Shown here: positions 17,950 through 26,325 of the stretch, in pieces
Numbering within the stretch: the stretch's first letter is position 1
How the letters are laid out: each line of letters starts with the position of its first letter
Source: Virgifigura deserti
GTDB taxonomy: Bacteria > Pseudomonadota > Alphaproteobacteria > Dongiales > Dongiaceae
Assembly: GCA_003576685.1 (NCBI GenBank)
Contig: QOZR01000010.1
Coordinates: 124,001-188,000, forward strand
Direction of reading: 5' to 3'
DNA: 64,000 nucleotides
Made by a program: the position numbers and the translations under genes
Notes under the pieces: model-generated
What the model was told of the DNA's origin: nothing
Databases searched by the model: none
The model's input: only the letters and a program-made list of their open reading frames with translations

Positions 17950-18228
17950 TGATCTAGTCCTCGCGATGTGATTGGGACGCTGCGTCGTAAAGCCGCGTCG
18001 TAAAACTGGCACTTGCCGCAATCGGATGCTCCCGTTAGCATCTTGCGCAGTGTCTTCGGCCGTAGAGGCTGCGATCAAGGCCGTCTTCCCCGAACTCCGG
18101 CCGGGTACGACAGCGAAGTCGCGCAGCCTCCGTCGGGTTGGGAGGCGTGATGGACCAACCGATGTCGTCGGTTGGTCATTCGGTTTTGTTCGAGAGAACT
18201 CCAACATCTGACATTGGGGAGGACGATT
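17950..18228 (+). promoter_or_regulatory. fae upstream region with leader hairpin
   Basis: 279 bases without a gene. It contains a perfect inverted repeat with 10-base arms, GACCAACCGA and TCGGTTGGTC, at 18153-18162 and 18168-18177 with a 5-base loop, about 50 bases before the fae start. A strong ribosome site GGGGAGG lies at 18216-18222. I could not pick a convincing -35/-10 pair. The hairpin may stabilise an abundant message or bind a regulator; the sequence does not decide. Confidence 0.5.
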
Positions 18229-18741
18229 ATGGCCAAGGTCAACAAAGTGATGGTTGGTGAGTCGCTGGTCGGCGAAGGAAACGAGGTCGCCCACATCGAC
18301 TTGATCATCGGGCCGCGCGGCAGCGCCGCAGAGAGCGCGTTCTGCCACGCGTTGACGAACAACAAGGACGGGTTCACGTCGCTTCTCGCCGTTGTCGCTC
18401 CGAATCTGCCAGCGAAGCCGAACACGGTGATGTTCAACAAGGTCACCATCAAGGGCGCCAAGCAGGCGGTCCAGATGTTCGGGCCGGCGCAGCACGGTGT
18501 TGCCATGGCCGTGGCCGACTGCGTCGCCGACGGGACCATCCCGCAGGACGAGGCCGACGACCTGTTCATCTGCGTCGGTGTCTTCATCCACTGGGAAGCC
18601 GCGGACGACGCGAAGATTCAGCAGTACAACTATCAGGCCACGAAGGAATCGATCCAGCGCGCGATCGCCGGCACACCGAAGGCGTCGGAGGTCGTCAGCA
18701 AAAAGGATACGGTCAAGCATCCGTTCGCTGCCGCTTCTTGA
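18229..18741 (+). CDS. fae: Formaldehyde-activating enzyme
   Basis: Condenses formaldehyde with H4MPT to methylene-H4MPT, the entry to the pathway, in the cytoplasm. 170 residues, standard length. The N-terminus AKVNKVMVGESLVGEGNEVAH and the AHIDLIIGPRGSA block carry the His reported as catalytic in the family (His22 here). HGVAMAVADCVADG and IHWEAADDAKIQQYNY follow as expected. The ATG has GGGGAGGACG in front. It is a single-gene unit between a 279-base leader and the convergent HisA-like gene, as expected for a very highly expressed protein. Confidence 0.97.
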   Translation: MAKVNKVMVGESLVGEGNEVAHIDLIIGPRGSAAESAFCHALTNNKDGFTSLLAVVAPNLPAKPNTVMFNKVTIKGAKQAVQMFGPAQHGVAMAVADCVADGTIPQDEADDLFICVGVFIHWEAADDAKIQQYNYQATKESIQRAIAGTPKASEVVSKKDTVKHPFAAAS

Positions 18742-18857
18742 AGGGAAGACAGCTCCCGGCCGGAACACCCTCCGGCGTCAGCCGGCGGCTGGCTTGGGAA
18801 GCTGTTAGACCGGTTTCGCCGCTCGTAGCCTGATACGATCCGCGGACGGGTCCAAAT

Positions 18858-19580
18858 TTACGGACAACGCGCGCTAGCGTGAAATCGCATGATGGTCGGA
18901 CCGTCGATCCGGCCATCATGCAGCGCGCTGGCGACCAGCACTCCGCCGACTCTCCGTTCGGCAAGCTGCGCCAAATCCTCGCAATGTCTCACACCGCCCG
19001 CCGCAAACAGCCGGGCCGCCGGTGCCTGGGCCTGCAGCCGCGCCAGAAGATCCAGCTCCGGCCCGCGACCGCTGCCGACGCGCGCCAGGGTCATGACGAC
19101 AACTCGCTCGGGCCAGCTTGCAGGATTTTCGAGCAGCGAGGGCGGCCCGAGAAAGCGATCTTCTCGGAAATCGAGCGACAGGATCAGTCGTCCCCCGTTC
19201 GCGACGTCCTCCAGCTCGTCGAGCGGCGCCATATCCCTCAATGTCTCGCTGCCGAGGACCAGATCGCCCAGCCCGCGTTTTAGCCATGCCCAGCAGGCGG
19301 TCGGGTCGGCGAGGCCGCTATCGACCCAGAGGTTGAGATCGGGAAATGCGTCGCGCACCCTCTCGAGGACGGCGCCGTTGTCGCCGGTGCCTTGTATCGC
19401 GTCGAGATCGGCGACATAAATCGTCTCGAAGCGATGGATTCCGCGAAATGCGCCGATCACCGCCGACGGGTCGGCGCTCTGGCACAAGCGAGATCGCACC
19501 GGCCGGTAGTTGTCGCGCTGCCCGAGGCGCGCATGCACCGCCTGGCCGTTCTTGAGGTCGATCACGGGAATGATCTGCAT
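18858..19580 (-). CDS. HisA/HisF-related TIM-barrel protein of the H4MPT cluster
   Basis: 240-residue (beta/alpha)8 barrel resembling HisA, opening MQIIPVIDLKNGQAVHARLGQ and carrying YVADLDAIQGTGDN, a LILSLDFREDRFLG strand and FAAGGVRHCEDL phosphate-site residues. Proteins of this kind recur in methylotroph H4MPT clusters and are not the histidine enzyme, which would sit with hisB/H/F. The substrate is unknown to me; a phosphorylated furan or ribose intermediate is a fair guess. The HisA-like start fixes the ATG. Its start codon overlaps that of the divergent ATP-grasp gene. Confidence 0.82.
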   Translation of the reverse strand: MQIIPVIDLKNGQAVHARLGQRDNYRPVRSRLCQSADPSAVIGAFRGIHRFETIYVADLDAIQGTGDNGAVLERVRDAFPDLNLWVDSGLADPTACWAWLKRGLGDLVLGSETLRDMAPLDELEDVANGGRLILSLDFREDRFLGPPSLLENPASWPERVVVMTLARVGSGRGPELDLLARLQAQAPAARLFAAGGVRHCEDLAQLAERRVGGVLVASALHDGRIDGPTIMRFHASARCP

Positions 19581-20613
19581 GGGCTTGCGCCTGTTCGTTT
19601 GCGAGTATGTCACGGGCGGGGGGCTGGCCGGCCAATCCGCTGGGCAGCCTTTACCGGCGAGTCTGTGCCGCGAAGGCGACATGATGCTGGGCGCCCTTGT
19701 CAAGGACCTCCGGGGTCTGCCGGGGGTGGAGCTTGTGCTGACCCGGGACACGCGGCTCGCTGCTCCCGATGGTCTGGTCGACATCCGGTGGCTCGGGGAT
19801 GGGGATGATCCTTGGCCGATCTGGCGGCGGATCGCCGAGGAGGCCGACGCGGCGTGGCCGATCGCGCCCGAGACCGACGGCATGCTCGAGCGGCTGAGCA
19901 ATCTCATACTCGATGCCGGCTGCAAGCTGATCGGCAGCCGCCCCGATGCCGTGCGCCTGACCGCCAGCAAGAGCGCGACGACGGCGCACCTCTCGAAGTT
20001 CGGACTGCCTGTGGTGCCGAGTCATGCTCTGTCGGCCGCGCGGTCCATCGATCTTCCTCCTGGAGCGGATGGCTGGGTCGTGAAGCCCGACGACGGCGCG
20101 GGAACCGAGGAGACGCGTTTGTTCCTCCGGCGGGAGGAGTTCGAGGCCTGGATCGATGGCGTTTCCGATCCCAGGGCTTTCATCCTTCAGCCCTATATCC
20201 CCGGCGAGGCGGCCAGCCTCTCGATGCTATGTCGCGACGGGCAGGCCCGGCTGCTCAGCTGCAATCGGCAGCATGTGCGTATCGCGGACGGCCGGTTCTC
20301 CTATCGCGGCGGTGTCGTCGGCGGGATGGAGTATCGACGGCCGGTCTATGAGCGGATCGCCCAAGCGGTGGCCGAGACGATTCCGGGACTTTGGGGGCAT
20401 GTCGGCGTCGACCTTGTCGAGAGTGCCGGCGGACCGCTGCTGCTCGAAGTGAATCCCCGCCTGACCACGTCCTATGTCGGGCTGCGATCGGCGATCGGGG
20501 CGAACCCGGCCGCGCTCGTTCTCGATCTGCTGGAGCACCGGGTCGGTATGGATCACGGACCCCTGAAAAGCGAGCCTCGCGAATTCGCGGTCGGAGGCGA
20601 GGATGTCCGATAA
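19579..20613 (+). CDS. ATP-grasp ligase, MfnD-like (tyramine:glutamate ligase family)
   Basis: Predicted ligase joining glutamate to tyramine in methylofuran synthesis, by similarity to archaeal MfnD. 344 residues: N-terminal LRLFVCEYVTGGG, ATP-binding GWVVKPDDGAGTEETRLF near 175-190, ILQPYIPGEAASLSML, and the metal site LLLEVNPRLTTSYVGL. The ATG overlaps the start of the divergent HisA-like gene; in-frame TTG two codons later and ATG three codons earlier are alternatives. The 3' end overlaps the MfnF-like gene by 11 bases. No tyrosine decarboxylase (mfnA) is in the window. Confidence 0.82.
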   Translation: MGLRLFVCEYVTGGGLAGQSAGQPLPASLCREGDMMLGALVKDLRGLPGVELVLTRDTRLAAPDGLVDIRWLGDGDDPWPIWRRIAEEADAAWPIAPETDGMLERLSNLILDAGCKLIGSRPDAVRLTASKSATTAHLSKFGLPVVPSHALSAARSIDLPPGADGWVVKPDDGAGTEETRLFLRREEFEAWIDGVSDPRAFILQPYIPGEAASLSMLCRDGQARLLSCNRQHVRIADGRFSYRGGVVGGMEYRRPVYERIAQAVAETIPGLWGHVGVDLVESAGGPLLLEVNPRLTTSYVGLRSAIGANPAALVLDLLEHRVGMDHGPLKSEPREFAVGGEDVR

Positions 20614-21643
20614 CCTGTCGACGGGATGGGACCTGGGCGGTGCGCATCTGAAGGCCGCGCAGGTCGATTCGACGGGTCGCCTCGTGGCGGCGGTCCAGGT
20701 CCCCTGCACCCTGTGGCTCGGCATCGACCATCTCATCCGGGCGGTGGAGGAGGCGCGGCGGAGCCTGTCGCCGACGCGCCGCCAAGGCGTCACGATGACC
20801 GGCGAGCTGGTCGATCTGTTCGACAGCCGTGCCGAAGGCGTCCGGCGCCTCGCCGCCGCCGTCGCCGAGGCGCTCCCCGGCACTGATCTGCGTCTTTATG
20901 CCGGCGAGGCTGGATTCGTGCCGCTCGAGGGCGCGGCCGACCGGGCGCAGGAGATCGCCTCGGCGAACTGGCACGCCAGCGTCCAGTTCGTCGCCGCGTG
21001 CTGCCGCGAGGGCCTGTTCGTCGATGTGGGAAGCACGACGACCGACATCCTGCCGTTCGCCGACGGGGCTGTCCGGAATGCCGGCTACACGGATGCCGAG
21101 CGACTGATAACCGAGGAACTGGTCTATACCGGCGTGACGCGGACGCCGGTCATGGCCCTTGCCGATTCCGTTCCGTTCGCGGGCGAGCGCCAGCGGCTGA
21201 TGGCCGAGTATTTCGCGACGACAGCCGACATTCACCGGCTGACCGGCGCGTTGCCCGAGGATGCCGACCAGCTTCCGACGGCGGACGGCCGAGGCAAGAG
21301 CACCGAGGACAGCGCCCGCCGCCTCGCCCGCATGCTGGGGCGCGACCTGGAAACGGCAGATCGGACGGCATGGCGGCGCCTGGCCCGGCATCTGGCGGAT
21401 CGTCAGCACGTCATGCTGCAGGCCGCCGTCGATCGGATCCTGTCCCGTGGGATCATCGCCGACGACGCGCCGGTCATCGGCGCCGGCGTCGGTCGCTTTC
21501 TCCTGCCGGAATTGGCCCGGCGGTTGGCGCGGCCCTATACGGACTTCGCCGATCTTCTGACGGGAGATTCGACAGTCAGGGAGTGGGCGGCGCGCTGTGC
21601 GCCGGCGACCGCGGTTGCAGCGCTCGCCGCGCAGGGCTGGTGA
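20603..21643 (+). CDS. H4MPT-linked C1 transfer pathway protein, MfnF-like (hydantoinase/oxoprolinase superfamily)
   Basis: 346 residues of the ASKHA-related family whose archaeal member MfnF joins the furan pyrophosphate to glutamyl-tyramine, forming the methanofuran core. Seen: TGWDLGGAHLKAAQ at the N-terminus (phosphate-binding-like), TMTGELVDLFDSRAEG, LFVDVGSTTTDILPF near 140-150 and VIGAGVGRFLLPELA near the end. Assignment rests on these blocks and on MfnB-, MfnD- and MfnE-like neighbours. Its last 68 bases overlap the convergent mfnB reading frame. Confidence 0.85.
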   Translation: MSDNLSTGWDLGGAHLKAAQVDSTGRLVAAVQVPCTLWLGIDHLIRAVEEARRSLSPTRRQGVTMTGELVDLFDSRAEGVRRLAAAVAEALPGTDLRLYAGEAGFVPLEGAADRAQEIASANWHASVQFVAACCREGLFVDVGSTTTDILPFADGAVRNAGYTDAERLITEELVYTGVTRTPVMALADSVPFAGERQRLMAEYFATTADIHRLTGALPEDADQLPTADGRGKSTEDSARRLARMLGRDLETADRTAWRRLARHLADRQHVMLQAAVDRILSRGIIADDAPVIGAGVGRFLLPELARRLARPYTDFADLLTGDSTVREWAARCAPATAVAALAAQGW

Positions 21644-22325
21644 TCGCCGCCTGCGGCTCGATCGCCGCTCGAACCGCCCGCATGCGGGACGGTTCCAGAA
21701 CCGAGCTTCGTCCGTTCGCGCAAAGGGCGCCGCGGAATCCGAGATAGTCGGCCCCGAGCAGCAGAAGCGGCTCGATATCCGCGATGGCGAGCGAGCCGGC
21801 GAGCCCGTTCAACAGCCCGAGTTCTGCCGACCGCTCGACGAATCGCCCGAGCAGGGCGTCATCGAGGTGACAGCGCAACCCACCGCCGCTCTTGTCCATG
21901 GTATCGAGCATCACGCCCGTGAAGCCGCGATCCGCCAGACCCTTGATCATGCCGAGATCCGGCGATTGGTCGGCGAACAGGACGGCGACGAGGCGCGTGC
22001 CGCGGGCCGTTTGTGCCGCCAGCGCGTCCAGGCAAGCCTCGGGGCTGCGGCCGGGGAACATCCCGATCTTGACGATATCGACGCCGAGCGCCGCGATCCG
22101 AGCGACCGCCTGACCCACGATTTCCGGCTCCATCGGCAGGTCGCCCGCCGTGGCACTGACGATCCGCCGGCCGGCAACCTGTTCGACGGCCTCGCATATG
22201 ACGGGCGCGGGCAGCGCGCCGAGGGCGCCGGCCTGTGGGTCCTTGAGATCGATGATGTCGGCACCGGCGGCAAGGGCCATCTCCGCCTCCTCCGCCGAGG
22301 TCACGCTGGCGAGCAGTCCGGTCAT
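21576..22325 (-). CDS. mfnB: (5-formylfuran-3-yl)methyl phosphate synthase
   Basis: Makes the furan precursor of methylofuran from two glyceraldehyde-3-phosphate molecules. 249 residues of the DUF556 family, opening LLASVTSAEEAEMALAAGAD and DIIDLKDPQAGALGALP; the lysines in LKDP and in VDIVKIGMFPG are the expected Schiff-base/phosphate residues. LMLDTMDK-type GVMLDTMDKSGGGL is present. The last 20 or so residues (Pro/Ala/Arg-rich) lie over the 3' end of the MfnF-like gene and look like an unconserved tail. The start overlaps the DUF447 stop (ATGA). Confidence 0.93.
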   Translation of the reverse strand: MTGLLASVTSAEEAEMALAAGADIIDLKDPQAGALGALPAPVICEAVEQVAGRRIVSATAGDLPMEPEIVGQAVARIAALGVDIVKIGMFPGRSPEACLDALAAQTARGTRLVAVLFADQSPDLGMIKGLADRGFTGVMLDTMDKSGGGLRCHLDDALLGRFVERSAELGLLNGLAGSLAIADIEPLLLLGADYLGFRGALCANGRSSVLEPSRMRAVRAAIEPQAAITSPARRALQPRSPAHSAPPTP

Positions 22326-22894
22326 GCTTGCGGTTCCTCCGGTGCGTCCGCCCTATATGCGATAACTCGGTCCATCAACCAATCCCAGGCCTCTCGCTCC
22401 CGCGGTCCGGCGGTCTTGTCGATCGCGATCTCCAGATAGGCGATCTCGCGTTCGATCTTTTCCGGCGGCAGCATATGCAGGCGGCTCACCAGGATTGCCG
22501 CCTCGACCACTGCGGCCTGCGCCCGGTTGAACCCGCGGAAGGGCCGGTGCGTCTCCTCATGGACGATTTTGCACCGGAATCGCGGCCGGACGGCGTCTTC
22601 GGTGACGGCGGTGACCGCAAGCTCGGCATGGGCGAGCGTCTGCTCCAGGACCGCGCCGCGTATTTTCGCCGCCGGCCGGGTCGGCCAGTCGCGCCGGCCG
22701 GTCAGGCAGCCGGCGAACACCCGCACATCGTCGGTGTAGTTCGCGACCGCATAGGGGTTCTCCCGCAGATTGTCGAGCGTCTGCGAAGGATGAAAGGGCG
22801 CGATGACGAAGCCGCCCTCCTCCTCGATCAGCCCGATGGGCGCGATATGGACGCCGTTATGGCCCTGCGTGATGACGATGGTCTCGCGAATCAT
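22322..22894 (-). CDS. DUF447 family protein of the H4MPT cluster
   Basis: 190 residues resembling the split-barrel flavin-binding fold: MIRETIVITQGHNGVHIAPIG, FHPSQTLDNLRENPYAVANYTDDV, then a helical C-terminal half with EETHRPFRGFNRAQAAVVEAAIL. DUF447 genes recur beside H4MPT or methanofuran genes in archaea and methylotrophs; function is not known to me. Fully embedded in a four-gene overlap (ATGA at both ends), so it is expected to be coexpressed with mfnB and the dihydropteroate-synthase-like gene. Confidence 0.82.
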   Translation of the reverse strand: MIRETIVITQGHNGVHIAPIGLIEEEGGFVIAPFHPSQTLDNLRENPYAVANYTDDVRVFAGCLTGRRDWPTRPAAKIRGAVLEQTLAHAELAVTAVTEDAVRPRFRCKIVHEETHRPFRGFNRAQAAVVEAAILVSRLHMLPPEKIEREIAYLEIAIDKTAGPREREAWDWLMDRVIAYRADAPEEPQA

Positions 22895-24291
22895 GGCTCA
22901 CGCTGCTGCTTCTGCTTCGCCTGCAAGGTGGTTCCGGCCGGCTGGTGGTGCGTCAGATCCTCCGCAGGCCGGTCCACCGCGCAGCCCCAGCCGAGCGGCT
23001 GGTCCTGAACATAGCGCTTGCCGAGCTGCCAGGCGACCTGCGCCTTCGCCGTCTCGACCCCGAGATAGAAGGCGTGGCTGCCGTCCTGCTCCACGCCGAG
23101 ATGCGGAAACAGGTCGAACGGATCGCCCGCCACATGATGGCCGCGCCGGTTGTAGATATGAACGCCGTCCGCGCCGGCCTCGATCCGGAAGCTGTCGTCC
23201 GGCACGGCCGCTGCCATCTCGGCGATCTCCTCCGGCGTGTTGGGAAAGGGCTTCCGGTCCCGCAGGCAGAGCAGCGCCGGGTCGATCCGCTGCGGCAGGC
23301 TGCCCTCCTCGCGCGCGGCGAACATGATCCGGCGGGCGACGTCCGTTTCCTTCACCGCCCGGCGACAATGCGGACTCACCTGGACGACGAGGACGCTGGT
23401 GATGTGCAGTTCCGAGACGATGCCCATCAGCACGGCGTTGACGCCGGTGCTGTCGGCATCGGTGAGTTCGGTCAGGTTGCCGGTACCCATCAATATCGGG
23501 GCTTCCGGACGGCGCCGCCGCAGCGCCGCATAGCGGCCGAGCGACTCCATGAAGCCAAAATGGATGGGATCGAGGATTGGGTCGGCCAAATAAGGCCGCC
23601 CGCGGCCGTCCAGCGCGTCCATCGCCCGGACTAGGGAGTCGAGGTCGCCATGCTGCGCCGGAATCAGCACCGGCACCGACCCTACCTCGTCGGCCAACCA
23701 GAGCGTCTCTTCCGTAAGGCTGAGGAGATAATCCGCGCCGGCCCGCCCGCCACGGCGCAGCTCCTCGACATCGGCGGAATCGACGCTGACCCTGAAGCCG
23801 TTCTCGCGAAGCGCGGCCACCGCCTCTTCGAGGTGGGGAAATGGCGTTTCCGGCAGGCATCCCAGGTCGATGACGTCGGCCCCCTCCGCTCTATACTCCC
23901 CGGCGCGCCGCAGAATGCCCGGAATGTCGAGGGTCGGCGCCTCGACGATCTCGGCGAAGATCTGCACGTCATGGCGCGACAGATCGGGCGGCCCGCCCTT
24001 GCGTCCGAAGAACTCCGGCAGATCCTTCAAATCGTCCGGCCCGCGCATGAACGGTGTGCCGAACTGAGCCGATAAGGCGTCGAGATCGCCGCGGCAGCGG
24101 CCGGGCACGATGACCCGATCGGCCTCGATCGATGACAGGCGTCGCCGGATCAGATCGGCGGTCATCAGCCCGGCGACCTTTCCGATCTCCTGTGTCGCAT
24201 AGGTGAAGTCGGCCGGCTGTATGGCCTGCAGGACCTTCTCCAGCCGGGGCCGCGCCAGCCGTCCGGTCAGAAACAGGATATGCTCAGCCAT
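22891..24291 (-). CDS. Dihydropteroate synthase-related protein of the H4MPT cluster
   Basis: 466 residues. The N-terminal 120 residues (MAEHILFLTGRLARPRLEKV) form a separate domain; residues about 140-370 form a TIM barrel related to DHPS, with GADVIDLGCLPETPFPHLEE and ILMGTGNLTELTDADSTGVN; a C-terminal domain of about 100 residues follows. It lacks the DHPS pyrophosphate motif SRKG, so it is not folP; the folP gene of this window is elsewhere. Such proteins accompany H4MPT genes in methanogens and methylotrophs, reaction unproven. The ATG chosen begins the conserved MAEHILF block. Confidence 0.85.
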   Translation of the reverse strand: MAEHILFLTGRLARPRLEKVLQAIQPADFTYATQEIGKVAGLMTADLIRRRLSSIEADRVIVPGRCRGDLDALSAQFGTPFMRGPDDLKDLPEFFGRKGGPPDLSRHDVQIFAEIVEAPTLDIPGILRRAGEYRAEGADVIDLGCLPETPFPHLEEAVAALRENGFRVSVDSADVEELRRGGRAGADYLLSLTEETLWLADEVGSVPVLIPAQHGDLDSLVRAMDALDGRGRPYLADPILDPIHFGFMESLGRYAALRRRRPEAPILMGTGNLTELTDADSTGVNAVLMGIVSELHITSVLVVQVSPHCRRAVKETDVARRIMFAAREEGSLPQRIDPALLCLRDRKPFPNTPEEIAEMAAAVPDDSFRIEAGADGVHIYNRRGHHVAGDPFDLFPHLGVEQDGSHAFYLGVETAKAQVAWQLGKRYVQDQPLGWGCAVDRPAEDLTHHQPAGTTLQAKQKQQREP

Positions 24292-24448
24292 GTCGGGCTT
24301 CGGCCCAGGACTCGAACTGGGACTCGGGTCCAATATTTTCGCTTCCGAATGCCCGGATCAGCCCGGACATGGCGAGAAAGGCGGTTTCCAAAGGCACCTG
24401 CAATCCGCTTCAAGGTCGGATTTCAATCTACCACGGCGACGAAGCGGT

Positions 24449-25096
24449 TCAATCGGTGCCGGCGGTGCACTCAGGGGTGCGAGCGGACATCCCGCGCAGC
24501 GCGTCGTGCAGTCGTCTCTTGCCGGCGGGGCCGATACACCAGAGATCCGCGCCGCTGCGGGCGAGAAAGTCCGGAAGCAGCGGGTCGACGATCCCGCGCC
24601 TGGCGAGATCCGCCGCCGTCGCGCTTTGGGGCGGTTCGACGGACTTGATCAGGACCACGCGCCTCGCTCTCAGCCTCCCGGCCAGCCATGCGGCGAGGCT
24701 GTCCGAGGTGACATTCCAGCTTTCCGGAATCTCCGGCCGCCCGAGCGCCATGCGCGTCGGCATCCAGACCGGGATCCGGGAGGCGCGGCGGATGCGGGCG
24801 ATCTCCATCCGGCTGCCCGCCGGCCGCAAGGCCGGATGCAGCGCCGCCAGCATCAGGCCATATTGCTCCATAGCGAGCAGTGCGAGCCGGTGAGCGGTGC
24901 CGTCGTCGAACGCCCAGTGCTGTTGCGTCTTGCGGACCTGATCGGCAAAGGGGCCGCCGCCCGGCACGAGCACGACGCCGCCGGCGCCCCCGGCCAGGAT
25001 ATCCAGCCACGTCCGCAAGTCGGCGGACTCGGCCAGGCTGCCGCCCAGCTTCACCACCCAGGCTTCGCTTAAACGCGTCGGGTCGGCCGTCGTCAA
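24449..25096 (-). CDS. Amino-acid-kinase family protein, MfnE-like
   Basis: 215 residues of the aspartate/uridylate-kinase fold. Seen: VVKLGGSLAES at the N-terminus and VVLVPGGGPFADQVR for phosphate binding, then NVTSDSLAAWLAGRL and VVLIKSVEPP. The archaeal relative MfnE phosphorylates the furan aminomethyl phosphate to its pyrophosphate before MfnF acts; the same role is inferred here from the MfnB/MfnD/MfnF-like neighbours. It starts with TTG overlapping the upstream stop (TTGA). A 157-base gap separates it from the next gene of the run. Confidence 0.85.
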   Translation of the reverse strand: MTTADPTRLSEAWVVKLGGSLAESADLRTWLDILAGGAGGVVLVPGGGPFADQVRKTQQHWAFDDGTAHRLALLAMEQYGLMLAALHPALRPAGSRMEIARIRRASRIPVWMPTRMALGRPEIPESWNVTSDSLAAWLAGRLRARRVVLIKSVEPPQSATAADLARRGIVDPLLPDFLARSGADLWCIGPAGKRRLHDALRGMSARTPECTAGTD

Positions 25097-25602
25097 TCCC
25101 TGCCGTCGCGCCGGCGCGCGGCCGACGATCCAGCTGCGGCGAGAAGCGGGTGGATGCTTGCCATCGGCGGGGCGACCTTGCGGCGACGTTCGATCTCGAC
25201 GCCGACAGCGGCGGCATCCGGCTCGATATCGAGCTTCTCCACCGTGACCTTGACCTCCATCACGCGCCTATCGGCAAGGCAGATCGCGGCGATCTCGTCG
25301 GCGAGCGTCTCGACGAGATTGATATGGCCGCGTCCGATAAGCGCCTTGATCGCGGTGACGACTGTGTCGTAGGAGACGACATTGTCGATCTCGTCGTTCA
25401 GCGGCGCGTCCGGCTCGCCAACATGCATCGCGACATTGATCCGCACCCGTTGCGGCGCCAGACGCTCCTGCGGGTAGACGCCGATGCTGCAGGACAGCAC
25501 CAGATCCTTGACGAAGATCTTTCGCTTCGCGGTTTCCAGGTCGTCGGGGACCGTCATCCGGTCCGCCAGCACGCGGTTTATCGACACGGCATGGTCTTTC
25601 AA
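25093..25602 (-). CDS. folB: Dihydroneopterin aldolase family protein
   Basis: Cleaves dihydroneopterin to hydroxymethyl-dihydropterin, the pterin precursor of folate and H4MPT. The FolB domain runs from about residue 25: KIFVKDLVLSCSIGVYPQERLAPQRVRINVAM, then VVSYDTVVTAIK, LVETLADEIAAICL and VKVTVEKLDIEP. The unit is about 169 residues with extra tails at both ends; an internal ATG at residue 16 (MTVPDD) could be the true start. First gene of the minus-strand run towards mfnB. Because it leads an H4MPT cluster, supply of pterin to H4MPT is the likelier role. Confidence 0.87.
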   Translation of the reverse strand: MKDHAVSINRVLADRMTVPDDLETAKRKIFVKDLVLSCSIGVYPQERLAPQRVRINVAMHVGEPDAPLNDEIDNVVSYDTVVTAIKALIGRGHINLVETLADEIAAICLADRRVMEVKVTVEKLDIEPDAAAVGVEIERRRKVAPPMASIHPLLAAAGSSAARRRDGRD

Positions 25603-25694
25603 CGAAGTCGCCTATCGCTCTTTCGGCAAGTGCGACAGCAGATAGTGTCAGAACGGGCCGGACGCAACAACGGATCTCACCCGCAAATGGCGTT

Positions 25695-26315
25695 TCAGGC
25701 CGAATCCGCTCGCAGCTTTTCGATCTCCGCCTCCAGCGCCTTGATCCGCTCGTCGCGTTCGGCGAGGGCGGCGGCGAAATCCGAGGCCTCGAAGCGCTGC
25801 GGGATATGCTGCGGGCAGTTCGCGTCCCAGGCCGACAGGGTAAAGAGGACCGCCTGCTCCGGGCGCGCCTTGTACCCCTCCGGCATCAGCTTTGCGACGA
25901 GCGCGGCATCGCCTTCGACGACGCGCGCCTCACCCCAGATCTTGACGCGCTGCCGGTGCACATAATCGATCAGGAAGAGATGGGCTTTGGGATTGTCCGC
26001 AAGATTGCCGATGGTGATGTATTGCCGGTTACCGGCGAAATCGGCGAAGCCGATGGTTCTGTCGTCGAGCACCCGCAGAAAGCCCGGAGGGCCGCCGCGG
26101 TGCTGGATATAAGGTTGGCCTTCCAGATTTGCCGTGGCGAGGAAGATGCTCGTCTGGGCCTCGATGAACTGCGCGAGATCGGGTGTGATGCGGGTCCGCC
26201 AGGATCCCCCTTCTTCCATGCGCGCATAGGAGCGGCGCGAGCCCTTGCGAGCCTGCACCGCTTTGACCGACGCCGTGAAGGCGACGTCGCTGGGGTAGAC
26301 CGGAATGCTGTCCAT
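25695..26315 (-). CDS. Pyridoxamine 5'-phosphate oxidase-family FMN-binding protein
   Basis: 206 residues with the split-barrel FMN fold: QTSIFLATANLEGQPYIQHRGG near 54-75, IGFADFAGNRQYITIGNLADNP and LFLIDYVHRQRVKIWGEARV. The C-terminal 45 residues form a charged coiled-coil-like helix (AALAERDERIKALEAEIEKL). Substrate unknown; many relatives are general flavin reductases or haem/nucleotide oxidases. Its neighbour DUF1348 gene is 10 bases upstream, and the two may form an operon divergent from the LysR regulator. Confidence 0.83.
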   Translation of the reverse strand: MDSIPVYPSDVAFTASVKAVQARKGSRRSYARMEEGGSWRTRITPDLAQFIEAQTSIFLATANLEGQPYIQHRGGPPGFLRVLDDRTIGFADFAGNRQYITIGNLADNPKAHLFLIDYVHRQRVKIWGEARVVEGDAALVAKLMPEGYKARPEQAVLFTLSAWDANCPQHIPQRFEASDFAAALAERDERIKALEAEIEKLRADSA

Positions 26316-26325
26316 TATCGCCTGC

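Noticed and set aside
18742..18857. Terminator after fae
   Set aside because: GC-rich imperfect pairing near 18748-18806 exists but no clean stem or T run could be placed.
22891..24291. Second folP
   Set aside because: DHPS-like barrel lacks the pyrophosphate SRKG motif and has extra N- and C-terminal domains typical of the H4MPT-linked family.
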